A stretch of 64,000 nucleotides of DNA from Streptomyces caelestis (GTDB taxonomy: Bacteria > Actinomycetota > Actinomycetes > Streptomycetales > Streptomycetaceae). Made by a program: the position numbers and the translations under genes. Below, in pieces: positions 41,312 through 50,237 of this stretch. The notes beneath the pieces were generated by a model. It was not told the origin of the DNA. It saw only the letters and a list, made by a program, of their open reading frames with translations, and did no database searches. Location of the stretch: NCBI RefSeq assembly GCF_014205255.1, contig NZ_JACHNE010000001.1, forward strand, positions 5,456,001 to 5,520,000. The letters run 5' to 3'. Numbering within the stretch: position 1 is the stretch's first letter; each line of letters starts with the position of its first letter.

Positions 41312-42643
41312 CCTGTGGTCACGGAGGAAGGCGGGGATCTCGCTGCGGGTCGGGAAGTTCGGCAGCGGTGCGGGCTCGTCCTCGAGGAACGCGGTGACGA
41401 CGGCGGCGGCTCGGTCGTTGTTGTCGTCGAGGCCGTTCCACATGTGGTGTCCGACGCCGGGCATGTACTGCGTGCGCTGGACGGCGGGGTCTTCGGCAAG
41501 GACGGCTGTCGCCCATTGACGGACCTGTGAGGAGCACTCGGCGATCATCAGCATCGCGGGGATCCGGGAGTGCCTCAGCCGCGGGGCGATGGAGGGAGAG
41601 TCCTTGATCGTCTGCTGGATGCGGAGGCTGGCGGCGGGGCTGAAGGAGAAGTTCTCCGCCGTGTCTTCGACGGGGATGCGGTGTGCGTCGCGCGCGCAGT
41701 AGCTGGATGCGGTGTCGCTGCCGAGATCGGCGGCGGTGAGCGCGTTGTCGCCCTCTGCCTGCCCTATCAGCCCGGTGTCGGGGGTCAGGAGCCCGAGTCG
41801 CATGAGGCCCAAAGCGACGGCGTACCGGGGAACATGCGTCGACCGCGGTCCGGTCATGGCCGGCGCCAGGCCGCGCGCGGATTTCAGGCCCTTGTGCCCG
41901 GCGATGCGCGCGGTGGGGCCGTCCATCGGGCCGGGCTCGGCGATGATCGCCCGGTGAAAGCGCTCCGCGACGCGCTGATCGGCCAGGGCTCGCGTGAGCA
42001 CGGCCCCGCCTGAGGAGAATCCGAGGACGTCCACCCTGCCCTTGCCCAGGCGATCGACGAAGGCGGCGAGATCGCGGACCGACCTGGAGATCGTGTACTG
42101 GCCCATGGGGAGCAGGTCGCTTCGGCCCCCGCCGGCCTGCTCGTAGGCGTAGACGTCGTAGCCCTGACGCGCCAGGAGCTGCAGGAACTTGTGGTCGAGC
42201 ACCGAGATGCCGCGAACCGGCCCGCCGTGGAGGTATACGAGCGGAACGGGGCGTCGGGCGACGGTGTTCGCGGGCGGGTAGTGATAGACAGCCACCCGGC
42301 TGCCGGTGGCCAGGCTCCAGTGCTGCGTGGCGACGAAAGGCAGGTCGGGCGGGTACTGCCGTTCCGTGGGAACGGTCGGGACGCACACCGACGCCGTCAA
42401 TGCCGCCGCGATGACCACCGGCAGGAACGGCATGAGCCGCGCCGACCTGGTACGGCGCCGACCCCGCCACAGGGCGGCGGCGGTCGCGATTCCCAGGGTC
42501 GTCAGCCATGCGGGGAGGCCCCCGCCCGCCCCGTCCGTGAGGACGACGAGCGCCAGGAAGAGGACCACTGAACCCGCGATGGCAGCCAGGGCCAGCACCA
42601 GGCGGCCGGCTAAGCGGACCGAGCGTGACACGGACGTCGGCAT
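41309..42643 (-). CDS. Membrane-anchored alpha/beta hydrolase
   Basis: 444 residues. Three N-terminal hydrophobic segments (LVLALAAIAGSVVLFLALVV; LPAWLTTLGIATAAALW; FLPVVIAAALTASVCV) precede the hydrolase domain. Oxyanion LVYLHGGPVRG, nucleophile elbow VDVLGFSSGGAVL, and a late His in PGVGHHMWNG. The sequence resembles proline iminopeptidase-type hydrolases (HGGP). Divergent from a TetR gene with operators between, so probably under its control. Substrate unknown. Confidence 0.85.
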   Translation of the reverse strand: MPTSVSRSVRLAGRLVLALAAIAGSVVLFLALVVLTDGAGGGLPAWLTTLGIATAAALWRGRRRTRSARLMPFLPVVIAAALTASVCVPTVPTERQYPPDLPFVATQHWSLATGSRVAVYHYPPANTVARRPVPLVYLHGGPVRGISVLDHKFLQLLARQGYDVYAYEQAGGGRSDLLPMGQYTISRSVRDLAAFVDRLGKGRVDVLGFSSGGAVLTRALADQRVAERFHRAIIAEPGPMDGPTARIAGHKGLKSARGLAPAMTGPRSTHVPRYAVALGLMRLGLLTPDTGLIGQAEGDNALTAADLGSDTASSYCARDAHRIPVEDTAENFSFSPAASLRIQQTIKDSPSIAPRLRHSRIPAMLMIAECSSQVRQWATAVLAEDPAVQRTQYMPGVGHHMWNGLDDNNDRAAAVVTAFLEDEPAPLPNFPTRSEIPAFLRDHR

Positions 42644-42658
42644 GAGGATCTCCCGTAG

Positions 42659-42716
42659 TTTCAGAACAGCATTCCGTAACGCCGTTTCAGAACGACGTTA
42701 TCAGTAGCGGTAGGCT
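42659..42716. promoter_or_regulatory. Operator region and leaderless promoter between hydrolase and TetR genes
   Basis: GTAACGCCGTT-TCAG-AACGACGTTAT (42676-42701) is an 11-bp inverted repeat with two mismatches, and TTTCAGAAC occurs at 42659 and 42685. TAGGCT at 42711-42716 is a -10 box seven bases before the TetR GTG. Layout fits autoregulation. Confidence 0.65.
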
Positions 42717-42723
42717 GTTGGGC

Positions 42724-43341
42724 GTGGGTAGGCCGAGAACGAACGACGAGACCGTCAAAGAGCGGCTCGTGGCATGCGCGATCGAGATGCTCGCCACCCG
42801 TCCGCGGGAGTCGGTCACGGTCCGCGCCCTGGCCGCTGCCGCCGGGACGTCGACGACGGCGGTGTACTCCCTGTTCGGCGGCAAGGACGGGCTGATCGGT
42901 GAGGTGCGCAACAGAGCCGTGGCCGGCCTGTTCCAGGAAGTGGCCGCAGTGCCGACCTCCGCGGACCCGCTTGCCGACCTCTGCGCGCTGGCCGCCGCGT
43001 ACCGTCGATGGGGACGGGAGCACAGCCACCTCTACGCGGTGCTGTTCGGTGGGGTGCAATCCTTCGACCCGTCCGGCGCGGTCGGCGCCAGTGACCCCGT
43101 CCGGCCGCTCCTCGCGGCGATCGATCGCGGCTTGGCGGAGTCCGTCCTGGCCGGCGAGGCGACGTCCATCGCCCTCTCGGTCTGGGTGACACTGCACGGG
43201 CTCGTCACGCTCGAACTGGCTGGAGCCTTCGACGCCGCCACGGCCGAGGCCACCTTCCGGTCGACGATCCACGCGGCGCTGCGCGGCTGGACGACCCCGG
43301 CGGTGTTCAGCGGCCTTCGGCGCACCGAGCCCGCTCGGTAG
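42724..43341 (+). CDS. TetR/AcrR family regulator, probable repressor of the divergent hydrolase
   Basis: 205 residues. HTH: VKERLVACAIEMLATRPRES, VTVRALAAAAGTSTTAVYSLFGGKDGL (in parts). The C-terminal domain (YRRWGREHSHLYAVLFGG, LSVWVTLHGLVTLEL) matches the TetR_C_33/WHG type. GTG 42724 with a leaderless-type promoter. Operator sequences lie immediately upstream. Confidence 0.9.
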   Translation: MGRPRTNDETVKERLVACAIEMLATRPRESVTVRALAAAAGTSTTAVYSLFGGKDGLIGEVRNRAVAGLFQEVAAVPTSADPLADLCALAAAYRRWGREHSHLYAVLFGGVQSFDPSGAVGASDPVRPLLAAIDRGLAESVLAGEATSIALSVWVTLHGLVTLELAGAFDAATAEATFRSTIHAALRGWTTPAVFSGLRRTEPAR

Positions 43342-43574
43342 TTGACCTTCCCCAGGGTCGGCCCGGCTACGGCCCGCCGCCCGCCGGCGGAATCTCCCCC
43401 CGGCCCGGCGGAGCCTCCGGTTGCGGCCGGAGCGCCCCGGGGGCAGCCTGGTGCGCGTGACCGGCAGGCATGCGCCGTGTGCCCGAGTACACCTTTCGAC
43501 CCCGTTCGATCCCGTGGTTCACAGGGGCGTAACCGGCCATCGGCACGAATGGATAACGGCCCCGCGGCGACCCG

Positions 43575-43603
43575 TTCCCAGGAGTGTCTACGCGCGTTAA
43601 TGT
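43575..43603 (+). promoter_or_regulatory. Promoter and nucleoside-regulon operator of the first bmp gene
   Basis: TTCCCA (43575-43580), 17-base spacer and TAATGT (43598-43603). The operator TCTACGCGCGTTAA (43587-43600) overlaps the -10 box. It is shared with three other sites (44935, 46195, 61219). The remainder of 43342-43654 is leader without a gene. Confidence 0.7.
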
Positions 43604-43654
43604 GCGCCGCACTGAGCACCCGCTGCGGGGCTTTGGAGAATGGGGAACTTCAAG

Positions 43655-44698
43655 ATGCGTCGGATTTCCAAACTGACCCGCGTCGCGGTGGGGGTCGCGT
43701 CGCTCGGGCTCGTCGCCACGGCGTGTGGCGGCACCAGTGGTGAGAGTGGTGGCAGCGACAGCAAGGACCGTGGCATCGCCATCGCGTACGACATCGGCGG
43801 CAAGGGTGACCAGTCCTTCAACGACGCCGCCTACGCGGGCCTGACGAAGGCCAAGGACGAGTTCGGCTACCAGACGGCCGACATCGAGCCCACCGAGGGC
43901 GAGACGAGCGCCGACAAGGAGCAGCGCCTCGTCTCGCTGGCCAGGCAGGGCTACAACCCGGTCATCGGCGTCGGGTTCGTCTACGGCCCGGCGATGAAGG
44001 CCGCGGCCGCCAAGTACCCGGACACTACCTTCGGCATCGTGGACTCCGTGGTCGAGGCCAAGAACGTCGCCTCCCTCGTCTTCGCCGAGGAGCAGGCCTC
44101 GTACCTCGCCGGTGTCGCCGCCGCCAAGGCCACGAAGAGCGACGTCGTCGGCTTTGTGGGCGGTGTGGACATCCCGCTGATCCACAAGTTCGAGGCCGGC
44201 TACAAGCAGGGTGTCGAGGACACCAAGCCCGGGGTGAAGGTCCAGTCGCAGTACCTCACCCAGACGGCCGAGGAGGGCGGCTTCTCCAGCCCCGACAAGG
44301 GCAAGGCCGCCGCCGAGGGACAGATCGAGAAGAAGGCCGACGTGCTCTACGCGGCCGCCGGCCTGTCCGGCCAGGGCGTGATCGAGGCCGCCGCCAAGGC
44401 GAAGGTCTGGGCGATCGGCGTCGACTCCGACCAGTACAAGCAGGCGGCCCTCGCCCCGTACAAGAACTACATCCTCACCTCCGCCCTCAAGGACGTCGGC
44501 GGAGCGGTCTACGCGCTGGCCAAGTCCGTCCAGGACGACAAGCCCCTGAGCGGCACTCAGACCTTCGACCTGAAGGTCAACGGCGTGGGCCTGTCCGAGG
44601 CGAACCCCGAGTACGCCAAGATCCCGGGTCTCAAGGCGGCTGTGGACAAGGCCAAGGAAGGCATCAACGACGGTTCCATCAAGGTCAGGACCGAGTAG
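43655..44698 (+). CDS. BMP-family nucleoside-binding lipoprotein 1
   Basis: 347 residues. Periplasmic-type binding protein of the BmpA/PnrA family that captures nucleosides for an ABC importer. Lipobox LVATACGG, then a Ser/Gly linker, IAIAYDIGGKGDQSFNDAAY, EEQASYLAGVAAAKATKS, VGFVGGVDIPLIHKFEAGY and WAIGVDSDQYKQAA with the base-stacking and ribose-binding region. About 75 percent identical by eye to the next gene. ATG 43655 matches the paralog start; ATG 43640 is also in frame. Strong terminator follows. Confidence 0.93.
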   Translation: MRRISKLTRVAVGVASLGLVATACGGTSGESGGSDSKDRGIAIAYDIGGKGDQSFNDAAYAGLTKAKDEFGYQTADIEPTEGETSADKEQRLVSLARQGYNPVIGVGFVYGPAMKAAAAKYPDTTFGIVDSVVEAKNVASLVFAEEQASYLAGVAAAKATKSDVVGFVGGVDIPLIHKFEAGYKQGVEDTKPGVKVQSQYLTQTAEEGGFSSPDKGKAAAEGQIEKKADVLYAAAGLSGQGVIEAAAKAKVWAIGVDSDQYKQAALAPYKNYILTSALKDVGGAVYALAKSVQDDKPLSGTQTFDLKVNGVGLSEANPEYAKIPGLKAAVDKAKEGINDGSIKVRTE

Positions 44699-44721
44699 TA
44701 CGTCAACGGTCTGCGACGGCC

Positions 44722-44756
44722 GGAGCGGGCGGGCACCCAGGGTGCCCGCCCGCTCC
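44722..44756 (+). terminator. Strong hairpin terminator after bmp gene 1
   Basis: GGAGCGGGCGGGCACCC pairs perfectly with GGGTGCCCGCCCGCTCC, a 17-bp stem with a minimal loop, 24 bases after the stop. Confidence 0.9.
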
Positions 44757-44775
44757 GCTGTTCCCGTGCAGACCA

Positions 44776-44826
44776 GGAATCAGAGGCCGGGAATCAGAGG
44801 CCGGGAACCGGGAACCGGGAACTGGG
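44776..44826 (+). repeat. Short tandem repeats between the bmp genes
   Basis: GGAATCAGAGGCCG occurs twice in tandem (44776-44803), followed by GGAACCG, GGAACCG and GGAACTG. No coding function. Confidence 0.9.
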
Positions 44827-44922
44827 TCACCCAGCGCCACCCTCCGTTCGCAGTCGGCAACGCCCCGGCCAAGGCCGGGTGATGGCTTGGCCACGGGCGC
44901 ATAACAAGGTGGACAGAAGGGG

Positions 44923-44951
44923 TTTTCAGGCAGGTCTACGCGCGTTAATCT
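44923..44951 (+). promoter_or_regulatory. Promoter and nucleoside-regulon operator of the second bmp gene
   Basis: TTTTCA (44923-44928), 17-base spacer, TAATCT (44946-44951), with TCTACGCGCGTTAA at 44935-44948 overlapping the -10 box exactly as before bmp gene 1. Confidence 0.7.
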
Positions 44952-45025
44952 GCGGCGAAGCCAGCGCCGAAGCTGAACCGTCCCGGCGCTATGCGGCCCC
45001 GGTAGTACGACAGGAGCACCCACAC

Positions 45026-46072
45026 ATGCGCCGGATTTCCCGGATCACGGTCGCAGGCGCAGCGACCGCCTCCCTGGCCCTCGCCCTCGCCGCCTGCGGC
45101 AGCACCTCGACCTCCGGGTCGTCGGACTCGAAGGGGAACAAGGGCCTCGCCATCGCGTACGACGTCGGCGGCAAGGGCGACCAGTCCTTCAACGACGCCG
45201 CGTACGCGGGTCTGGAGCAGGCGCAGAAGGAGTTCGGCTACGAGACGGCCGACCTGGAGCCCACCGAGGGCGAGACGGACGCCGACAAGGAGCAGCGTCT
45301 GGTCTCGCTGGCGAAGCAGGGCTACAACCCGGTCATCGGCGTCGGCTACGCGTACGCCGCGGCCGTCAAGGGCGCCGCGGAGAAGTTCCCGAAGACCACC
45401 TTCGGCATCGTCGACGACGCCACGATCAATTCCAAGAACGTCGCCGACCTCGTCTTCAGCGAGGAGCAGGCCTCGTACCTGGCCGGTGTCGCCGCCGCCA
45501 AGAGCACCAAGTCGAACGTCGTCGGCTTCGTCGGCGGTGTGGACATCCCGCTGATCCACAAGTTCCAGGCGGGCTTCCAGCAGGGCGTCAAGGACACGAA
45601 CCCGAAGGTGAAGGTCCTCTCGCAGTACCTCACCCAGACAGCCGAGGAGGGCGGTTTCGCCAGCCCCGACAAGGGCAAGACGGCCGCTGAGGGACAGATC
45701 GAGAAGAAGGCCGACGTCGTCTACGCGGCCGCCGGCCTGTCCGGTCAGGGCGTCATCGAGGCCGCCGCCGCCAAGAAGGTCTGGGCCATCGGCGTGGACT
45801 CCGACCAGTACAAGCATGCCGCCCTCGCCAAGTACAAGGACTCCATCCTCACCTCGGCGATGAAGGACGTCGCCAAGGCGGTGTACAACCTGGCGAAGTC
45901 GGTCGAGGACGGCAAGCCCGAGACCGGTATCGTTCGTGGCGATCTGAAGACCGGCGAGGTGAGCCTGTCGGACTCCAACCCGAAGTTCGCGGACGACGCC
46001 GAGCTTCAGGAAGCCATCAAGACGGCCAAGGAGAAGATCATCAGCGGCGAGATCAAGGTCAAGAGCAGCTGA
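45026..46072 (+). CDS. BMP-family nucleoside-binding lipoprotein 2
   Basis: 348 residues, tandem paralog of 43655-44698. Lipobox LALALAACGS, IAYDVGGKGDQSFNDAAYAG, NPVIGVGYAYAAAVKGAA, VGFVGGVDIPLIHKFQAGF, QYLTQTAEEGGFASPDKGK. ATG 45026 with GGAG upstream. The genes next downstream encode the cognate ATPase and permeases, so this is the likeliest main binding protein of the transporter; the first copy may differ in ligand or timing. Its own promoter carries the shared operator. Confidence 0.94.
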   Translation: MRRISRITVAGAATASLALALAACGSTSTSGSSDSKGNKGLAIAYDVGGKGDQSFNDAAYAGLEQAQKEFGYETADLEPTEGETDADKEQRLVSLAKQGYNPVIGVGYAYAAAVKGAAEKFPKTTFGIVDDATINSKNVADLVFSEEQASYLAGVAAAKSTKSNVVGFVGGVDIPLIHKFQAGFQQGVKDTNPKVKVLSQYLTQTAEEGGFASPDKGKTAAEGQIEKKADVVYAAAGLSGQGVIEAAAAKKVWAIGVDSDQYKHAALAKYKDSILTSAMKDVAKAVYNLAKSVEDGKPETGIVRGDLKTGEVSLSDSNPKFADDAELQEAIKTAKEKIISGEIKVKSS

Positions 46073-46121
46073 CGACCGACTGCCTCGAAGCAGGCGGTAA
46101 CCCCGGGGTTACGTCCGCTCG

Positions 46122-46155
46122 ACGGGGTACGGGGAGGCTGCTCCTCGTACCCCGT
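46122..46155 (+). terminator. Hairpin terminator after bmp gene 2
   Basis: ACGGGGTACG-GGGAG pairs with CTCCT-CGTACCCCGT around GCTG, a 15-bp stem with one G-T pair. A separate perfect palindrome GTAACCCCGGGGTTAC is at 46097-46112. Confidence 0.8.
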
Positions 46156-46194
46156 TGTCGCGGTGCGTCGGCCCCTTTGTATGCCGTAGGGGCG

Positions 46195-46206
46195 CTACGC
46201 GCGTAG
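46195..46206 (+). promoter_or_regulatory. Nucleoside-regulon operator before the ABC transporter operon
   Basis: CTACGCGCGTAG, a perfect 12-base palindrome, 88 bases before the annotated GTG and 16 bases before the AGGAGAG ribosome site. I could not place -35 and -10 boxes. Confidence 0.65.
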
Positions 46207-46282
46207 ACGGCCCCCGTCCCCAGGAGAGTGCGCCATCAACGCGTCCAGCAGCCCTCCGGCCGGAGCGGCGGTCAAGGAATCG

Positions 46283-47854
46283 GTGACCGCCGTCGAGCTC
46301 GCCGGGATCACGAAGCGTTTCCCGGGCGTCGTGGCCAACCACGACATCCACCTCAGCGTCCGCAAGGGCACTGTGCACGCCCTCGTCGGCGAGAACGGCG
46401 CCGGCAAGTCGACGCTGATGAAGATCCTTTACGGCATGCAGAAGCCGGACGAGGGCACCATCGCCGTCGACGGCGAGCAGGTCGGCTTCTCGTCGCCGGC
46501 CGACGCCATCGTCCGCGGCATCGGCATGGTCCACCAGCACTTCATGCTCGCCGACAACCTCACGGTCCTGGAGAACGTCGTCCTCGGCAGCGAGAAGCTG
46601 TACGGCATCGGCGCCAAGGCCCGCCGCAAGATCAAGGAACTCTCCGAGCGCTACGGTCTCGGCGTCGAGCCCGACCTCCTCGTCGAGGAACTCGGCGTCG
46701 CCGCCCGCCAGCGCGTGGAGATCCTCAAGGTCCTCTACCGCGGCGCCCGCATCCTCATCCTGGACGAGCCGACCGCCGTGCTCGTGCCGCAGGAGGTCGA
46801 CGCGCTCTTCGCCAACCTGCGCGAACTGAAGTCCGAGGGCCTGTCGGTCATCTTCATCTCGCACAAGCTCGGCGAGGTGCTCTCCGTCGCCGACGAGATC
46901 ACGGTCATCCGCCGCGGCACCACCGTCGGCACGGCCGTCCCCACCGAGACCACCCCGCGCCAGCTCGCGGAGATGATGGTCGGCAGCGAGCTGCCCACGC
47001 CCGAGACGGCCGAGTCCACGGTCACCGACCGCCCGGTCATCAGTGTCGACAAGCTGCGACTGGCGGCCCCCGGCGGCAAGGCCCTCCTCGACGACATCAG
47101 CTTCACCATCCACGCGGGCGAGGTCCTCGGCATCGCCGGCGTCGAGGGCAACGGCCAGACCGAACTGGTCGACGCCCTCATCGGCCTGCGGTCCGCCGAC
47201 TCCGGCATCATCCGCCTCGCCGACGAGGAGATCACCGCCTGGCCCACCCGCAGGCGACGCGAGCAGGGCATCGGCTACATCCCCGAGGACCGCCACCGCC
47301 ACGGCCTGCTCCTGGAGGCCCCCCTCTGGGAAAACCGTATCCTCGGCCACGTCACCGAGAAGCCCCTGGCCAAGGGCGTCTGGCTGGACCCGAAGGCGGC
47401 CCAGGAGGACACCCGCCGGATCGTCACGGAGTACGACGTCCGCACCCCCGGCATCGACGTCACCGCCGCCTCCCTGTCCGGCGGCAACCAGCAGAAGCTG
47501 ATCGTCGGCCGCGAGATGAGCCACAAGCCGCGCTTCCTGATCGCCGCCCACCCCACCCGGGGCGTGGACGTCGGCGCGCAGGCCGCCATCTGGGACCACA
47601 TCCGCGAGGCCCGCCGCGAGGGCCTGGCCGTACTGCTGATCTCCGCCGACCTGGACGAGCTCATCGGCCTGTCCGACACGCTGCGCGTGATCTACAACGG
47701 CAAGCTGGTCGCGGACGCCGACCCGGCCGCCATCACCCCCGAGGAGCTCGGCTCGGCCATGACCGGTGCCGCCACCGGGCACCTCGAGCACGAAGAGACC
47801 CCCGAGATCTCGAAGGCCGACGCCCCCGAGTCTCCGGAAGACGAGGCCCGCTGA
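46283..47854 (+). CDS. Nucleoside ABC transporter ATP-binding protein (two NBDs)
   Basis: 523 residues. Energises nucleoside uptake. First NBD: Walker A GENGAGKST near residue 36, Walker B ILILDEPTAVL. Second NBD: degenerate P-loop GVEGNGQTELV, signature LSGGNQQK, and a non-canonical Walker B region FLIAAHPTRGVDVGA, as in other sugar/nucleoside-type double ATPases. GTG 46283 is annotated, with AAGGA four bases upstream. A much better ribosome site AGGAGAG (46222-46228) precedes an in-frame ATC at 46235, which would add 16 residues. The stop overlaps the next ATG by one base. Confidence 0.93.
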   Translation: MTAVELAGITKRFPGVVANHDIHLSVRKGTVHALVGENGAGKSTLMKILYGMQKPDEGTIAVDGEQVGFSSPADAIVRGIGMVHQHFMLADNLTVLENVVLGSEKLYGIGAKARRKIKELSERYGLGVEPDLLVEELGVAARQRVEILKVLYRGARILILDEPTAVLVPQEVDALFANLRELKSEGLSVIFISHKLGEVLSVADEITVIRRGTTVGTAVPTETTPRQLAEMMVGSELPTPETAESTVTDRPVISVDKLRLAAPGGKALLDDISFTIHAGEVLGIAGVEGNGQTELVDALIGLRSADSGIIRLADEEITAWPTRRRREQGIGYIPEDRHRHGLLLEAPLWENRILGHVTEKPLAKGVWLDPKAAQEDTRRIVTEYDVRTPGIDVTAASLSGGNQQKLIVGREMSHKPRFLIAAHPTRGVDVGAQAAIWDHIREARREGLAVLLISADLDELIGLSDTLRVIYNGKLVADADPAAITPEELGSAMTGAATGHLEHEETPEISKADAPESPEDEAR

Positions 47855-48975
47855 TGAAGAAGTTCAACAGGGAGCGCGTGCTCCTCGCGGTGGCCGGACC
47901 GGTCATCGCGCTCGCCGTGGCCTTCGTCCTGAGCGCGATCGTGCTGGTCGCGTCGGGCAAGAGCCCCGTCGAGCCGTTCGCCCTGATGTTCGAGCAACTG
48001 AGCTTCTCCGACATCCAGGTCCTGATCATCAACCAGGCGTCGATGTACTACATCGCGGCGCTCGCGGTGGCCATCGGCTTCCGGATGAACCTGTTCAACA
48101 TCGGTGTCGACGGCCAGTACCAGCTCGGCGCGATGCTGGCCGCGATCGTCGGCGCCCACGTCGCTCTGCCGGCCGCCCTCCAGGTCCCGCTGCTGCTCCT
48201 GACCGCCGTCCTCACCGGCGCCTTCTGGGCCGGCATCGCCGGTGTCCTCAAGGTCACCCGCGGCGTCAGCGAGGTCGTCGCCACGATCATGCTCAACGCG
48301 ATCGCCACCTCCGTGATCGCCTACCTGTGGCTGCCGAACGTCTTCGGTGTGAAGGTCGGCAACAACAACACCACCGGCGAGATGCACGAGTCCGGCTGGA
48401 TCCCCGGCATCGGCATGGGCGCGGCCGGCGAGATCTACGGCCTGGTGCTGCTCGCCGTCCTGCTCGGCATCGGCTACTGGGTCGTCCTCAACCGCACCCG
48501 CTTCGGCTTCGACCTGCGCGCCTCCGGCGCCTCGCAGACCGCCGCCGCGGCCAGCGGCGTCGACCCCAAGCGGATGGTGCTCAGCGCCATGCTGATCTCC
48601 GGCGGCATCGCGGGCCTCGCCGGCCTGCCGATCCTGCTCGGCGACACCCACACCTACAGCCTGAACTTCCCCACGGGCATCGGCTTCCTCGGCATCGGCA
48701 TCGCCCTGCTCGGCCGCAACAGCCCCGTGGGCATCGCCTTCGCCGCCCTGCTGTGGGCCTGGCTCGACAAGGCCTCGCCCGAGCTGGACTTCCACGGCTA
48801 CGACAAGGAGATCGCGGTCATCATGCAGGGCCTGATCGTGCTCTCGGTCGTCGTCTCCTACGAGGCCGTCCGCGAGTGGGGCCTGCGCCGCCAGCAGCGC
48901 CGGGTCGGCGCCGAACTGGCCGCCGGTCACGTCCTCGGCAACAACAACACCACGAAGGAGGTGGCTGGCCGATGA
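47854..48975 (+). CDS. Nucleoside ABC transporter permease 1
   Basis: 373 residues, BPD_transp_2 family with eight to ten membrane helices. Contains ALAVAIGFRMNLFNIGVDGQY, VSEVVATIMLNAIA, GFDLRASGASQTAAAASGVD and GIGIALLGRNSPVGIAFAALL, matching YufP/NupB-type permeases. The basic C-terminal region extends into the cytoplasm. Translationally coupled on both sides: its ATG overlaps the ATPase stop, and its stop overlaps the next ATG by four bases. Confidence 0.93.
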   Translation: MKKFNRERVLLAVAGPVIALAVAFVLSAIVLVASGKSPVEPFALMFEQLSFSDIQVLIINQASMYYIAALAVAIGFRMNLFNIGVDGQYQLGAMLAAIVGAHVALPAALQVPLLLLTAVLTGAFWAGIAGVLKVTRGVSEVVATIMLNAIATSVIAYLWLPNVFGVKVGNNNTTGEMHESGWIPGIGMGAAGEIYGLVLLAVLLGIGYWVVLNRTRFGFDLRASGASQTAAAASGVDPKRMVLSAMLISGGIAGLAGLPILLGDTHTYSLNFPTGIGFLGIGIALLGRNSPVGIAFAALLWAWLDKASPELDFHGYDKEIAVIMQGLIVLSVVVSYEAVREWGLRRQQRRVGAELAAGHVLGNNNTTKEVAGR

Positions 48976-50237
48976 CCACCGTGACCGACCTCAACCAGCC
49001 CACGCTGCAGCCCGCGGCGCCGACCGGCCGCCGCCTGTCGCTGCCCGTCCTGCTGCTGATCATCGCCGGCGGCCTGGCGCTCACCTCGATCGTCCGCCTC
49101 ATCACCGGCGCCGACGGCATCACCAACGTCAGCCAGATGTCCACCGCGCTCCAGCTCGCCGTGCCGATCGGCCTCGCCGGCCTCGGCGGCCTGTGGGCCG
49201 AGCGCGCGGGCGTGGTCAACATCGGCCTCGAAGGCATGATGATCCTCGGCACCTGGTTCGGCGCCTGGGCCGGCTTCCAGTGGGGCCCGTGGACCGGTGT
49301 CCTGGTCGGCATCCTCGGCGGCGCGATCGGCGGCCTGCTGCACGCCTTCGTGACCGTCACCTTCAACGTCAACCACATCGTCTCCGGTGTGGCCATCAAC
49401 ATCCTCGCCCTCGGCGCCACCCGCTACCTCGCGCCCCTCGCCTTCGAGGGCCACACGGGCGGCTCCGCCAAGCAGTCCCCGGCGGTCGACTCCCTCGGCA
49501 GCTTCACGGTGCCGGGCCTGTCCGACGCGCTCAGGGACCTCAACAACCAGGGCTGGTTCTTCGTCTCCGACATCGCCGGCCTGCTCGGCGGCCTGGTCAC
49601 CAACGTCTCCTGGCTGACCCTGATCGCCGTCGCGCTGATCCCCGGCACCTGGTGGGTGCTGTGGCGCACCGCGTTCGGCCTGCGGCTGCGCTCCTGCGGC
49701 GAGAACCCGGTCGCCGCCGAGTCCCTCGGCGTCAACGTCTACAAGTACAAGTACATCGCCGTGATCATCTCCGGCGGTCTGGCCGGCCTCGGCGGTGTCT
49801 TCCTGTCGATCGTCGCCAACCCCTTCTATCTGGAGGGCCAGGTCAGCGGCCGCGGCTTCATCGGCCTCGCGGCGATGATCTTCGGCAACTGGATGCCGGG
49901 CGGCCTCGCCCTCGGCGCGGGCCTGTTCGGCTACACCGACAGCCTCAACCTGCGCGGCGGCTCCGCGAACGTCCACGCCCTGCTGCTGCTCGGCGCGCTC
50001 CTGCTGATCATTGGCGCCGTCTGGCTGGTGATCCGCAAGAAGTACGTCCCGGCCGTGGCCACCCTGATCTCCGGTGCCCTGGTGTTCGCCTGGTACGCGA
50101 GCACCGACGAGGTCCCGAACCAGGTCGTCTCCGCCACGCCGTACGTCATCACCCTGGTCGTCCTGGCGCTGTCCGCCCAGCGCCTGCGGATGCCGAGGGC
50201 GAACGGCATGCCGTACCGGAAGGGGCAGGGCAAGTGA
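48972..50237 (+). CDS. Nucleoside ABC transporter permease 2
   Basis: 421 residues, BPD_transp_2 family. Landmarks: GLGGLWAERAGVVNIGLEGM, HIVSGVAINILALGATRYL, GLRLRSCGENPVAAESLGV and RGFIGLAAMIFGNWMPGGLA, typical of the YufQ/NupC-type partner. Three extra hydrophobic segments at the C-terminus lengthen it beyond the usual size. Start ATG overlaps the upstream TGA; its own stop overlaps the GTG of cdd. Confidence 0.93.
   Translation: MTTVTDLNQPTLQPAAPTGRRLSLPVLLLIIAGGLALTSIVRLITGADGITNVSQMSTALQLAVPIGLAGLGGLWAERAGVVNIGLEGMMILGTWFGAWAGFQWGPWTGVLVGILGGAIGGLLHAFVTVTFNVNHIVSGVAINILALGATRYLAPLAFEGHTGGSAKQSPAVDSLGSFTVPGLSDALRDLNNQGWFFVSDIAGLLGGLVTNVSWLTLIAVALIPGTWWVLWRTAFGLRLRSCGENPVAAESLGVNVYKYKYIAVIISGGLAGLGGVFLSIVANPFYLEGQVSGRGFIGLAAMIFGNWMPGGLALGAGLFGYTDSLNLRGGSANVHALLLLGALLLIIGAVWLVIRKKYVPAVATLISGALVFAWYASTDEVPNQVVSATPYVITLVVLALSAQRLRMPRANGMPYRKGQGK

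Noticed and set aside
48358..48955. Repeated GGCAACAACAACACCAC in permease 1
   Set aside because: Two short identical stretches 580 bases apart encoding GNNNTT; probably chance or minor duplication with no further structure.
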